From Dysgonomonas sp. Marseille-P4361 (GTDB lineage: Bacteria > Bacteroidota > Bacteroidia > Bacteroidales > Dysgonomonadaceae), in the NCBI RefSeq assembly GCF_900343125.1, contig NZ_OPYL01000002.1, positions 186,001 through 250,000 of the forward strand: a stretch of DNA of 64,000 nt, in the 5' to 3' direction. The notes under the pieces are model-generated. The model ran no database searches, was not told where the DNA came from, and worked only from the letters and a program-made list of their open reading frames with translations. Shown piece after piece: positions 9,332-17,179 of this stretch. The position numbers were made by a program, and so were the translations under genes. The number at the start of each line of letters is the position of its first letter. The first letter of the stretch is position 1.

Positions 9332-10120
9332 ATGCAGCAAGAAGATAAACTAAGGTTGTCTCTTGTGCAATGCGATATTGCTTGGGAAGACAAACGTACA
9401 AATCTGGAATTTATCCACAGTACACTAAAAGAACTTTCTGGAAATACAGATATTGCTGTTTTTCCGGAGATGTGTACAACAGGTTTTTCGATGAATAGCA
9501 AAGCGTTAGCGGAAACCAATGATGGAGAAACTATCAGTTTGCTGAAAGAGTGGACAGAGGCATACCAGATAGCTGTATGTGGAAGCTTTATTGCCGATAA
9601 CGGAGACGGACATTTTTATAACAGAGCTTTTTTTATAACCCCTGACAAAGAATTTTATTACGATAAGAAACATCTGTTTAGGATGGGAAGTGAATTAAAT
9701 TATTTCTCAGCCGGAAAAAGTCGTACTGTTTTTGAACACAAGGGCTTTAGTATTTGTTTACAAGTTTGTTACGATCTTAGATTTCCTGTATGGAGCAGAA
9801 ATGTAGATAACGAATACGATTTGTTGATCTACGTAGCTAGCTGGCCGGTTTCTCGAATCAAAGCCTGGGATGCGTTGCTTCCTGCAAGGGCAATAGAGAA
9901 TATGTGCTATGTATGTGGAGTGAATAGGGTAGGTCAGGATGGTAATGGCTTAATTTATAATGGAAGTTCTAAGCTCATAAATGCAAAAGGAGACGAAATT
10001 TCTACTATGAAATTAAACTTTTCGCAGACTGAAACAGTCTATATATCTAAATCGGAATTGGAAAGATTCAGGATGAAATTTCCTGTATGGAAAGATGGGG
10101 ACAAATTTGAAATAATTTAA
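9332..10120 (+). CDS. Omega-amidase-like nitrilase-family amidohydrolase
   Basis: A 262-residue carbon-nitrogen hydrolase. All three catalytic residues of the family can be seen: Glu in FPEMCTTGF near residue 46, Lys in YDKKHLF near 114, and Cys in LQVCYDLRFPVW near 148. The CYDLRFP motif and length fit the YafV/Nit2 branch, which hydrolyses alpha-ketoglutaramate and alpha-ketosuccinamate in the glutamine transamination repair pathway. It is cytosolic. It starts 19 bases after the acyltransferase gene on the same strand and may share its transcript. Confidence 0.9.
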   Translation: MQQEDKLRLSLVQCDIAWEDKRTNLEFIHSTLKELSGNTDIAVFPEMCTTGFSMNSKALAETNDGETISLLKEWTEAYQIAVCGSFIADNGDGHFYNRAFFITPDKEFYYDKKHLFRMGSELNYFSAGKSRTVFEHKGFSICLQVCYDLRFPVWSRNVDNEYDLLIYVASWPVSRIKAWDALLPARAIENMCYVCGVNRVGQDGNGLIYNGSSKLINAKGDEISTMKLNFSQTETVYISKSELERFRMKFPVWKDGDKFEII

Positions 10121-10139
10121 TAATATTAAAAATTACAGT

Positions 10140-10934
10140 ATGAAACAATCTCTAATAACAAAGATGTTACTTATAGGAACTCTGATTTTGTCATTTGGCT
10201 TCCAGAGTTGTAGTTCGGTGAAAACAATAGATCAAAGTAAGTTGGAAGGCTACTGGCAACTGAAGACATTGAAGGGTGAAAGTGCTAATGAGGCATTTAA
10301 GACACCAGTTCCGGACTTGAAATTTAATTTTGCTGAAAATAATATCTATGGTACAGGAGGTTGTAATAGATATACAGGTGTATTTTCGTTAACAGATAAG
10401 AATGAATTTTCTGCTAAAAATCCGGTGGCAACCATGAGAGCTTGTATGGATGCAAATAAAGAACCTCAATTTTTTGCAGCATTGTCAACTCCTAATATGA
10501 AGTTGTCTTTGGAGAATGAAGGCAATACACTTTTGTTTAGCAAAGGAAGTGATGTTATTCTCGAATTTGTGAAATCAGAAGAGTTAATATCTCAAAAAGA
10601 TATTCTAGGTCAATAGGTGTTGACCTATATAGCAAATGGGGATGTAAACAAGCTTTTTGAAACGAAGAAGCCAACGCTAAATCTTACAGAGGATGGGAAT
10701 GTAGTTGGACAAGGAGGTTGTAATTCTATTCGTACGAGCTATAGCTTAGAAGGGAATACAATCAAGTTTAATGCTATTATGTCTACAAAGATGGCTTGTC
10801 CTAGCCTTGAGGGTGAAGGGATGTTTACTTCTCTCCTTTCTACACCTTTACAGATAGAGGCTAAGGATGGTAAGCTAAGCTTGTTCAAAGATAAAGTCCT
10901 GGTTCTAGAATTTGGTAAAGAAACTATCGAATAA
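10140..10934 (+). pseudogene. Two-domain META/HslJ lipoprotein gene split by in-frame TAG
   Basis: One frame runs from the ATG at 10140 to the TAA at 10932-10934, broken only by TAG at 10614-10616. The N-terminal part (158 residues) has a signal with FQSC lipobox and one META domain (LEGYW, GTGGCNRY, RACMD). The 105 residues after the TAG form a second META domain (GQGGCNSI, KMACPSL). Aligning the repeats, LEGYW of domain 1 matches ILGQ-stop of domain 2, so the stop falls exactly on the conserved Trp; TGG to TAG needs one base. The first half could still be made as a lipoprotein; the second would start at GTG 10617 with no signal. Sequencing error, a recent null mutation or readthrough are all possible. 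Confidence 0.85.
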
Positions 10935-10953
10935 TTGAAATAATAAAATAAGA

Positions 10954-10995
10954 GAAAGAGGCTGTATTCTAAATGGATACAGCCTCTTTCTTTTA
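10954..10995 (+). terminator. Intrinsic terminator
   Basis: A 14-bp perfect stem (GAAAGAGGCTGTAT and its complement at 10977-10990) with a 9-base loop, followed by a TTTTA tract. It closes the META lipoprotein transcript and separates it from the DUF4252/sigma operon. Confidence 0.85.
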
Positions 10996-11020
10996 TTTGT
11001 GTAATTTTTTTACTTTTTCG

Positions 11021-11047
11021 TGTAACAAAATTTTGAGGTAGTTCGTC
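11021..11047 (+). promoter_or_regulatory. Candidate ECF-type promoter for the DUF4252/sigma operon
   Basis: TGTAAC at 11021-11026 and CGTC at 11044-11047 are separated by 17 bases. This is the general layout of ECF sigma promoters (AAC-containing -35, CGTC-like -10). It lies 69 bases before the first gene of an operon that encodes an ECF sigma factor, which would fit autoregulation. The assignment is inference from motif and position. Confidence 0.45.
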
Positions 11048-11115
11048 TTAATAAATGAGAACAGAAAGATGCATCAATTATAGAATAAATTAATAATACA
11101 AATAAAGTCTCTATT

Positions 11116-11589
11116 ATGAAGAAGTTTTTGATTTGCTTGGTTTTAATCTCATTTGTTAGTTTGTCGGGATATAGTCAGGGTGTGGATAATCTGCTTAAAA
11201 AAGCATCCTCTGACAGAAATGTAGAGAAAGTAAAAGTAGACGGTTTTATGATGTTCCTTGGTAAAATGCTCGGTGGTATGAGTGATAAGCCTGTAATGAA
11301 AGGAATTAAATCGGTGGAAGTATTTGAATTGTCGGATGGTGATGCTAAACTGAAAAGTGATTTCTTTAACTTATTCAACAATACAAAAAACGAAAAAGGC
11401 TACGAAACTCTTATCTTTGTCAAAGATAAAGAAGATGGAATCCGTATCTTGATGAAAAAAGAAAAAGATATCATAAAAGATCTGGTCTTATTATGCAAGG
11501 ATGAAAAAGAACCCGTAATAATAAGATTTACAGGAAAAATAAAAGAACAAGACATAGATAAGTTAGTAAACCAATACAATAATAAATAA
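11116..11589 (+). CDS. DUF4252 domain secreted protein (first paralog)
   Basis: A 157-residue protein with a signal peptide (cleavage near YSQG, residue 21). The mature region follows the DUF4252 pattern: NLLKKASSDRNVEKVKVDGFM, a GIKSVEVFELSDGD segment, YETLIFVKDKEDGIRILMKK, and a closing VIIRFTGKIKEQDIDKL. It faces the periplasm or outer membrane. It is the first gene of a five-gene operon with another DUF4252 gene 15 bases downstream, an ECF sigma factor, an anti-sigma-like protein and a third DUF4252 gene. Biochemical function of the domain is not known to me. Confidence 0.85.
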   Translation: MKKFLICLVLISFVSLSGYSQGVDNLLKKASSDRNVEKVKVDGFMMFLGKMLGGMSDKPVMKGIKSVEVFELSDGDAKLKSDFFNLFNNTKNEKGYETLIFVKDKEDGIRILMKKEKDIIKDLVLLCKDEKEPVIIRFTGKIKEQDIDKLVNQYNNK

Positions 11590-11604
11590 CACGTAAATAA
11601 ACTT

Positions 11605-12108
11605 ATGAAAAAGCTACTAGTATCCTTAGTCCTAATTATGGCGGTTGTGTCATCCACTTTTGCTCAAGATATAGACCAATTTATCTCAGATTTGTCTAAG
11701 TTAGAAGGAGTTCAACATCAACGGGTAGATCGAGAAATGCTTGATGGGCAGCTAAAGGCGGCTACAGAAGCAGATCCGAGCGGGAAGCTAAAATCTCAAC
11801 TTCCCCCTTTCTTGGAGAAAATCGATTTAATAGAAGTAGTTGTTTCAGAAGATTCTTCTGCCGATATTAAGAGTGAATTTGCATCTAAATTATCAGATCT
11901 TAAAGTTGGTGAAGACTTCGAAACATTATTGAAAGTAAAAGAGGTGGATACGGTCGTTCAAATTCTTCTGAAAAAAGAGGAGGAAAAATCGACTATATAT
12001 GTACTTGTAACAGACGAAGATGATATTGTTGCCGTAAAAATGCACGGAGACTTTACAGAGGAAGATATTACCAATATTGTCAAAGAACAACAAAAAAACT
12101 TTAACTAA
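11605..12108 (+). CDS. DUF4252 domain secreted protein (second paralog)
   Basis: A 167-residue paralog of the preceding gene with its own signal peptide (cleavage after STFAQ). Shared features: an IDQFISDLSKLEGVQHQRVDREML start, KIDLIEVVVSEDSSAD, FETLLKVKEVDTVVQILLKK, and the closing MHGDFTEEDITNIV. The Cys-free mature part is rich in acidic residues. Its stop is one base before the sigma factor ATG at 12110, so the two are tightly linked. It may act as an envelope input or output of the sigma system; that is inference. Confidence 0.85.
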   Translation: MKKLLVSLVLIMAVVSSTFAQDIDQFISDLSKLEGVQHQRVDREMLDGQLKAATEADPSGKLKSQLPPFLEKIDLIEVVVSEDSSADIKSEFASKLSDLKVGEDFETLLKVKEVDTVVQILLKKEEEKSTIYVLVTDEDDIVAVKMHGDFTEEDITNIVKEQQKNFN

Positions 12109-12109
12109 G

Positions 12110-12622
12110 ATGGATGCAGAAACTTTCAAGAAAGAGTTTCTCCCCTATCATCAAAAATTGTATAGAATAGCCTTCCGGATTGTACACGACGCTGACAGTG
12201 CAGAAGATATGGTTCAAGATGCATTTGTTAAACTATGGAATAAACGAGACGAAATGAGCAAGATAGAAAATACAGAAGCGTTTGCTATTATCATCTTACG
12301 AAATACATGTCTGGATTATCTTAGAAAAACAAAAGACGAATATAACATAGAGTACGATAAGGAAATACCCGAAGAGGTATCTCTTTCGAAAGAAATAGAG
12401 CAGCGGGACCAAGTACAGAATATTAAAGGTTTGATAAACAAATTGCCCGATCAACAGCGGCAAGTGATGATGATGAAACATTGGGATGGATACTCGGATG
12501 AGGAAATAGAAGAGATGACAGGACTTAGTTCTGGAAATATACGGGTTATTTTGTCAAGGGCAAGAAAAACAATCAGAGAGCAATTCTTAAAAATAGAACG
12601 ACAATGGACACTAGCGAAGTAA
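12110..12622 (+). CDS. ECF (sigma-70 family) RNA polymerase sigma factor
   Basis: A 170-residue sigma factor starting MDAETFKKEF. Region 2 is clear (YRIAFRIVHDADSAEDMVQDAFVKLW, with the DAxDMVQD-type core and FVKLW), as is region 4 (LPDQQRQVMMMKHWDGYSDEEIEEMTGLSSGNIRVILSRARK helix-turn-helix). There is no region 1 or 3, so it is an ECF-type factor. An upstream ATG at 12077 would add 11 residues but overlaps the DUF4252 gene by 32 bases, whereas 12110 follows its stop directly. It overlaps the next gene by 19 bases, typical of sigma/anti-sigma pairs. Confidence 0.93.
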   Translation: MDAETFKKEFLPYHQKLYRIAFRIVHDADSAEDMVQDAFVKLWNKRDEMSKIENTEAFAIIILRNTCLDYLRKTKDEYNIEYDKEIPEEVSLSKEIEQRDQVQNIKGLINKLPDQQRQVMMMKHWDGYSDEEIEEMTGLSSGNIRVILSRARKTIREQFLKIERQWTLAK

Positions 12623-13119
12623 AAAAACTAATTGAGGACTTCTATAATGGAGAAACAACATTGGAAGAAGAACGCTTATTGTATGACTACTTTAAGGGAG
12701 ACAACATTGCTAATGAATTGCTTGACGAACAACAAATCTTTTTAGAAATGTATAACTCCGAAGAAGTAGAGGTGCCTAAGGATTTGGAAATGAAACTAAC
12801 AAATCTTATAGATGATCTTGCCTCTAAAGAAGAAAAGAAAAAGACAAGTAAGAAACGTAACTTATTTGTATGGGCAACAAGTATTGCAGCCGGAATAGCT
12901 ATACTTATATTTGCCGGGATACATTTTAATAATCAACAACCATCTGTGCAGCCGACGATGGCTAATGTTTCAACCGAAGAGCAACTTAAAATAGAAGAAG
13001 CACAGAAAGCATTGTTGCTATTATCATCAAATTTTAATAAGGGAGTAAGCCAATTATCAGTGGTCTCCACAAGTATTGATAAAACGAATGAAGTATTAAG
13101 TAGAACATTGGATCAGTAA
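12604..13119 (+). CDS. Single-pass membrane protein, putative anti-sigma factor
   Basis: A 171-residue protein with an acidic, helical cytosolic part (about residues 1-75; EVKKLIEDFYNGETTLEEERLLYDYF resembles the N-terminal zinc-free anti-sigma start), a basic stretch (KKKTSKKRN), one transmembrane helix (about 82-102) and a periplasmic tail of about 65 residues. Position, topology and the 19-base overlap with the ECF sigma gene suggest a membrane anchor that holds the sigma factor. No HxxxCxxC zinc motif is present. Identification as anti-sigma is inference from context. Confidence 0.75.
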   Translation: MDTSEVKKLIEDFYNGETTLEEERLLYDYFKGDNIANELLDEQQIFLEMYNSEEVEVPKDLEMKLTNLIDDLASKEEKKKTSKKRNLFVWATSIAAGIAILIFAGIHFNNQQPSVQPTMANVSTEEQLKIEEAQKALLLLSSNFNKGVSQLSVVSTSIDKTNEVLSRTLDQ

Positions 13120-13130
13120 AATATAACAAT

Positions 13131-13607
13131 ATGAAAACAAGAATATTACTAATGACAATTTTGTCTTTGTGTAGCATGCTGGGGCTTAAAGCTCAGGAAA
13201 ATATGTTTGACAGATTGTCTAATCATGATGATATCACGACTGTTTATATCTCTAAATCTCTGCTAAAATTGATGCCCGATATCGATGCCGGAGGTACAGA
13301 TATAAAAGGCTTGGCCGGAAAGTTAGATCAGATGGAGATCTATAGTTGTGATAAAAATAAAGACGCTATGAAAATGATGAAGCAGGAGGTTGCTTCCCTT
13401 GTGAAAACAAAACAATATGAGATATTAATGAAGGTGAAGGAAAAAAGCAATAATGTGACTTTCTATTCGCATAAAGAAAATGAACGCATCAAAGACCTTG
13501 TAATGTTTGTAGACGATACAGATAATTGTACAATCATTCGCATACAAGGAAACTTCACGACAGAAGATATTCAGAAAGTCGTTGATGGCTCAGGAAAAAA
13601 GAAATAG
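13131..13607 (+). CDS. DUF4252 domain secreted protein (third paralog)
   Basis: A 158-residue protein with signal peptide (cleavage near LKAQE). The mature part has the same order as the two upstream paralogs: FDRLSNHDDITTVYISKSLLKLM, a LDQMEIYSCDKN segment, YEILMKVKEKSNNVTFYS and a closing RIQGNFTTEDIQKVVDG. It follows the anti-sigma-like gene by 11 bases and is the last gene before a terminator. Three divergent copies around one sigma/anti-sigma pair point to envelope components of one regulatory system. Confidence 0.85.
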   Translation: MKTRILLMTILSLCSMLGLKAQENMFDRLSNHDDITTVYISKSLLKLMPDIDAGGTDIKGLAGKLDQMEIYSCDKNKDAMKMMKQEVASLVKTKQYEILMKVKEKSNNVTFYSHKENERIKDLVMFVDDTDNCTIIRIQGNFTTEDIQKVVDGSGKKK

Positions 13608-13645
13608 GCTGTAAGTCAGAAAAGAAAATTAATATATAAATCTTA

Positions 13646-13690
13646 AAGCAATAATCGGATTAAAAAAAATCGGGTTATTGCTTTTTATAT
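13646..13690 (+). terminator. Intrinsic terminator of the DUF4252/sigma operon
   Basis: A stem of about 12 bp (AAAGCAATAATC with GGGTTATTGCTTT, one G-T pair), an A-rich loop and a T tract. It ends the five-gene operon. Confidence 0.75.
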
Positions 13691-13774
13691 TTGTCTAATA
13701 TTGTGTGACCATCAACAATTTTTTGCTAGTTTTGTAAGTATACAAACATAATTCTAATCACTAAAAAACGCGAT

Positions 13775-14968
13775 ATGAAAAAAGTAGCATTGTTTATACT
13801 ATTTTCCGTTATTAGTTACTGTGCTTTTGCACAACAAGCCTTGTGGCAAGCAGGAGATATTATCTCTCCCGAAATTCATGAGAATAAAACAGTAACATTC
13901 CGATTGTTTGCACCTAATGCCGAAAAAGTGCAAGTTACAGGAGACTTTTTACCAACAGAGAAAGTTAATACTCCATTCGGAGAGTTTGATGGTCCTGGAA
14001 AAGCTGATTTGATACGTAACGATAAGGGAGTCTGGGAATATACCTCGGAAGTCCTTTCTCCCGAATTGTATAGTTACTCATTTCTTATCGACGACTTTAA
14101 GACAACAGATCCAAGCAATGTTTATCTGATCAGAGACGTGGCTTCGTTGACAAATGTATTTATTATTGACGGAGATTATGCCAGTTTATTCAACGTAAAT
14201 AAAGTGCCTCATGGTACAGTTTCGCGTCGATGGTATCACAGTCCGACACTGAATATGGATAGACGAATAACTATTTATACACCTCCGGGCTATGAAAGTT
14301 CAACCGAAAACTATCCGGTCTTATACTTGCTTCATGGGATGGGAGGAGATGAAGAGGCTTGGATTGCTTTGGGAAGAACAGCACAAATAATGGATAATCT
14401 GATAGCCGAAGGGAAAGCAAAGCCAATGATAGTAGTGATGACAAACGGCAATGCAGCTCAAGAAGCTGCTCCCGGTGAATCTTCTCTAGGTTTTCAAAAA
14501 CCATCGATGCAACAGCCAAAGACTATGGAAGGAAGTATGGAAACAAGCTTTCCTGATGTAATCAGTTTTATTGACAGTAATTACAGAACAATAAAAGAAA
14601 AGTCAGGACGTGCTATTTCGGGGCTTTCGATGGGAGGGTTTCACTCTTTGCATATCTCGAAAGAGTATCCGGATACATTCGATTATGTAGGTCTTTTTTC
14701 AGCAGCTATTTTTCCAAATAAGGAAGCTCAGTCTCCGATTTATCAGAATATGGAAGAAAAACTAAAAATTCAATTTAGCAAGAATCCTAAGCTCTATTGG
14801 ATTGCTATAGGAAAAACAGATTTCTTGTATCAGGCAAATGTAGATTATAGAAAGTTGCTGGATGATAATGGCTATAAATACACTTACTACGAATCGGAGG
14901 GAGGACATATTTGGAAAAACTGGCGAATTTATCTATCTATGTTCGCGCCAATGCTGTTCACCGAATAA
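13775..14968 (+). CDS. Secreted esterase with N-terminal CBM48-like domain
   Basis: A 397-residue secreted protein (signal MKKVALFILFSVISYCAFA). Residues about 25-125 form an E-set/CBM48-like domain (VTFRLFAPNAEKVQVTGDF, SYSFLIDDFKTTDPSN). The rest is an alpha/beta-hydrolase of the esterase D / feruloyl-esterase (CE1-like) class: oxyanion segment YLLHGMGGDEEAW, nucleophile in GLSMGGFHS near residue 283, acid likely in GKTDFLY, and His in GGHIWKNW. This two-domain design is common in polysaccharide-degrading Bacteroidetes, where it removes acyl or feruloyl groups from plant glycans. The true substrate is not predictable. It is a single gene with its own terminator. Confidence 0.88.
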   Translation: MKKVALFILFSVISYCAFAQQALWQAGDIISPEIHENKTVTFRLFAPNAEKVQVTGDFLPTEKVNTPFGEFDGPGKADLIRNDKGVWEYTSEVLSPELYSYSFLIDDFKTTDPSNVYLIRDVASLTNVFIIDGDYASLFNVNKVPHGTVSRRWYHSPTLNMDRRITIYTPPGYESSTENYPVLYLLHGMGGDEEAWIALGRTAQIMDNLIAEGKAKPMIVVMTNGNAAQEAAPGESSLGFQKPSMQQPKTMEGSMETSFPDVISFIDSNYRTIKEKSGRAISGLSMGGFHSLHISKEYPDTFDYVGLFSAAIFPNKEAQSPIYQNMEEKLKIQFSKNPKLYWIAIGKTDFLYQANVDYRKLLDDNGYKYTYYESEGGHIWKNWRIYLSMFAPMLFTE

Positions 14969-14993
14969 CATATATTTCTCTTAATAGATATAC

Positions 14994-15028
14994 AAACGGG
15001 TATTTATCGAATAAATACCCGTTTTTTT
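14994..15028 (+). terminator. Intrinsic terminator
   Basis: A perfect 14-bp stem (AAACGGGTATTTAT at 14994-15007, complement at 15011-15024), a 3-base loop and a run of seven T. It ends the esterase transcript. Confidence 0.88.
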
Positions 15029-15124
15029 GTAACAATAATCTTATTTGTTAAAAAGAGAAAAGGTATTTTCCCTTATTATTATTACTTTTAAAGTCAGAAA
15101 TCTAAAATCATAAAACAAGAAACA

Positions 15125-15853
15125 ATGAAAAAAATCACATTCTTTATTGCTACTCTGTTGTTTACGAGTAGTATTTATGCCCAAATGAAGCCTGAAAGTA
15201 CAGAATGGCATTATCCAAAACCTGAGAAAGTGACTCCGGCTACAGTAAACGGGAATGCTCCGTCGGACGCTATCATTTTATTCGATGGGAAAGATTTATC
15301 AAAGTGGGCTTCTGCTAAAGGTGGAGATGCACCATGGAAAGTAGTAAATGGAGAAATGACAGTTGTTCCCGGTACAGGTGATATTTGCACAAGAGAATTC
15401 TTCGGCGACTGTCAATTGCATATAGAGTTTAAATCACCAGCTCCGGAAAACCATTCAGGGCAAAATAGAGGAAATAGCGGGGTCTTCTTACAAAGTACCT
15501 ATGAAGTACAAGTGTTGGATGCGGATAACAACGAAACTTATGTAAACGGTATGGTAGGTAGTATCTACAAGCAAAAAGCACCGAGTGTAAATGCTTATAC
15601 CAAAAACGGAGAGTGGCAAGTTTATGATATTTATTGGAAAGCACCGGTGTTTGGTACAGATGGAGAGTTAGAGTCTCCGGCTATGATAACCGTTGTATTG
15701 AATGGTATTCTGGTTCAAAACAATTTTATACTGAAAGGGGATACGCCTTATATTGGCTTCCCCAAATATACTCCTCATGGAAGACTCCCTTTGAAACTGC
15801 AAGATCATGGAACGGGAGTTGCTTTCCGTAATATTTGGATCAGAAATCTGTAA
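15125..15853 (+). CDS. DUF1080 (3-keto-disaccharide hydrolase-like) secreted protein
   Basis: A 242-residue protein with signal peptide (cleavage near IYAQ). The mature domain shows the DUF1080/PF06439 pattern: IILFDGKDLSKWAS, WKVVNGEMTVVPGTGDI, an HIEFKSPAPENHSGQNRGNSG core, GVFLQSTYEVQVLD, and closing VAFRNIWIR. The fold is a concanavalin-like jelly roll. Studied members cleave 3-keto-glycosides or bind glycans. It would act in the periplasm or outside the cell. It is independently transcribed but next to the esterase, so both may serve glycan breakdown. Confidence 0.88.
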   Translation: MKKITFFIATLLFTSSIYAQMKPESTEWHYPKPEKVTPATVNGNAPSDAIILFDGKDLSKWASAKGGDAPWKVVNGEMTVVPGTGDICTREFFGDCQLHIEFKSPAPENHSGQNRGNSGVFLQSTYEVQVLDADNNETYVNGMVGSIYKQKAPSVNAYTKNGEWQVYDIYWKAPVFGTDGELESPAMITVVLNGILVQNNFILKGDTPYIGFPKYTPHGRLPLKLQDHGTGVAFRNIWIRNL

Positions 15854-15873
15854 AAGAAATCTTTAAAATAAAA

Positions 15874-15905
15874 AAAGGCTGCTAACAAAAGATAGCGGCC
15901 TTTCT
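15874..15905 (+). terminator. Intrinsic terminator
   Basis: An 11-bp stem (AAAGGCTGCTA at 15874-15884 with TAGCGGCCTTT at 15893-15903, one T-G pair), 8-base loop and short T tract after the DUF1080 gene. Confidence 0.7.
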
Positions 15906-16029
15906 TGTATTAAATCAAATTTTTTAGTTATTCATATAAATAGAGAACTACAGATAATCACTACCTGTAGTTCCCCAAAGTGGTATGAAGAATAATAAAG
16001 TATTTAAGAAATACTTCTAAAAGATTGAT

Positions 16030-17175
16030 CTATTCTTTGAAAATTTCAATATGTGATATGACATCATACTCTTTTCCATAAACACCACCGAAACCTCCGT
16101 CTTTTCTGTTTCCTGCAATCTTGATTCCCTGAGTCACTCGCTTTAAAAAATAGGAATCAGCAAAGCCTTCACTAGAGTGGTAGAAAGTGAATAAATTTCC
16201 ATCTCCTACTGTTGTATATCTTGCAGGATAGAAATATGAAGTTGTCTTACTTACAGCTCCATGCGCTCTATTATCAGATAGAACACCACTTGATGTATAT
16301 TGAAAAGCATAAATTAAGCACACCAAGCTTTTAATTTTTGGATCATTTTCAGGATCTTCAAAGTTTGGATCTAGAATCGCAGGTATAAAGCGGAGTTCTC
16401 CTTTGTGATTGTCATCATCAAGAAACTGTAGTGGTATTTCCCTAGGTATTCCACTCTCGAAAGTACCTTTTATTGTGAATGTTTTATTCTCCTCTCTTTC
16501 TACAATCTCTATATCTGTTGTCACTCGTTCTTCTTTAGAGTTGGTATAAGTCATCTTTGCAGGTCCTAACAATTCTTTATACCCCAGATAGTCAAACTGG
16601 CTAATCTTGATCTCGATTGTTTTCTCCAGATACTTGAAGATGACTTTTCCTTCACGTCTTTCTTTCGACTCTTTTACTAGTATTTTTTGAGAACTATTTT
16701 CTAACTTCTCTACTTCGATCCAGTCTTTGCACTCCTCCGGAATAACAACTTCATAATTAATATTGGTCAATAGTTGAGTAGTTCTATCTCCTCCCTTTAA
16801 CCCGAAATTGTACTGAACAATCTTATCGCCTGCAAACTCAAAAAGAATACCGGTCTGAGTTACAGGAACACGATATTGAGTGTCACCTGATGTTATAATA
16901 ACTTCAACAGTTCTGTTGTGGAAATCGTAATTTGCTCCGGCTTCCAACTTAAGGATGTTTCCTTCTTTTGTGACGTTGCACCAATCGTTACTGACTGTAA
17001 ATTCGAAGTCGGAAGTAGATACCTCTATCTGACCTTCCAGTTTAGCAGGGTCACCATCTATAGTAGTCTTTACTATCTTAAAGTTAGGAGCATCTTTTTC
17101 ATCCTCACAGGCTGATATGAAGAGCAGCAATAGGGGGATGAATAATAAATATATAGCGTATTTATAGGTTTTCAT
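16030..17175 (-). CDS. BACON-type lipoprotein
   Basis: A 381-residue lipoprotein (lipobox ISAC near residue 23). Two BACON-like beta-sandwich repeats follow: DFEFTVSNDWCNVTKEGNILKL then VPVTQTG, and NINYEVVIPEECKDWIEVEK then IKISQFD. The remaining about 200 residues are a beta-rich domain that I cannot name. BACON domains occur in outer-membrane surface proteins that bind glycans or mucin. It is the last gene of a minus-strand operon with DUF4302, a zinc metallohydrolase and SusD, of which SusD and DUF4302 are damaged here. This gene itself looks intact. Confidence 0.75.
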   Translation of the reverse strand: MKTYKYAIYLLFIPLLLLFISACEDEKDAPNFKIVKTTIDGDPAKLEGQIEVSTSDFEFTVSNDWCNVTKEGNILKLEAGANYDFHNRTVEVIITSGDTQYRVPVTQTGILFEFAGDKIVQYNFGLKGGDRTTQLLTNINYEVVIPEECKDWIEVEKLENSSQKILVKESKERREGKVIFKYLEKTIEIKISQFDYLGYKELLGPAKMTYTNSKEERVTTDIEIVEREENKTFTIKGTFESGIPREIPLQFLDDDNHKGELRFIPAILDPNFEDPENDPKIKSLVCLIYAFQYTSSGVLSDNRAHGAVSKTTSYFYPARYTTVGDGNLFTFYHSSEGFADSYFLKRVTQGIKIAGNRKDGGFGGVYGKEYDVISHIEIFKE

Positions 17176-17179
17176 AATC

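Noticed and set aside
12077-12109. Upstream start of the ECF sigma factor
   Set aside because: It adds 11 residues unlike any family start and overlaps the preceding gene, whereas ATG 12110 follows that gene's stop at once.
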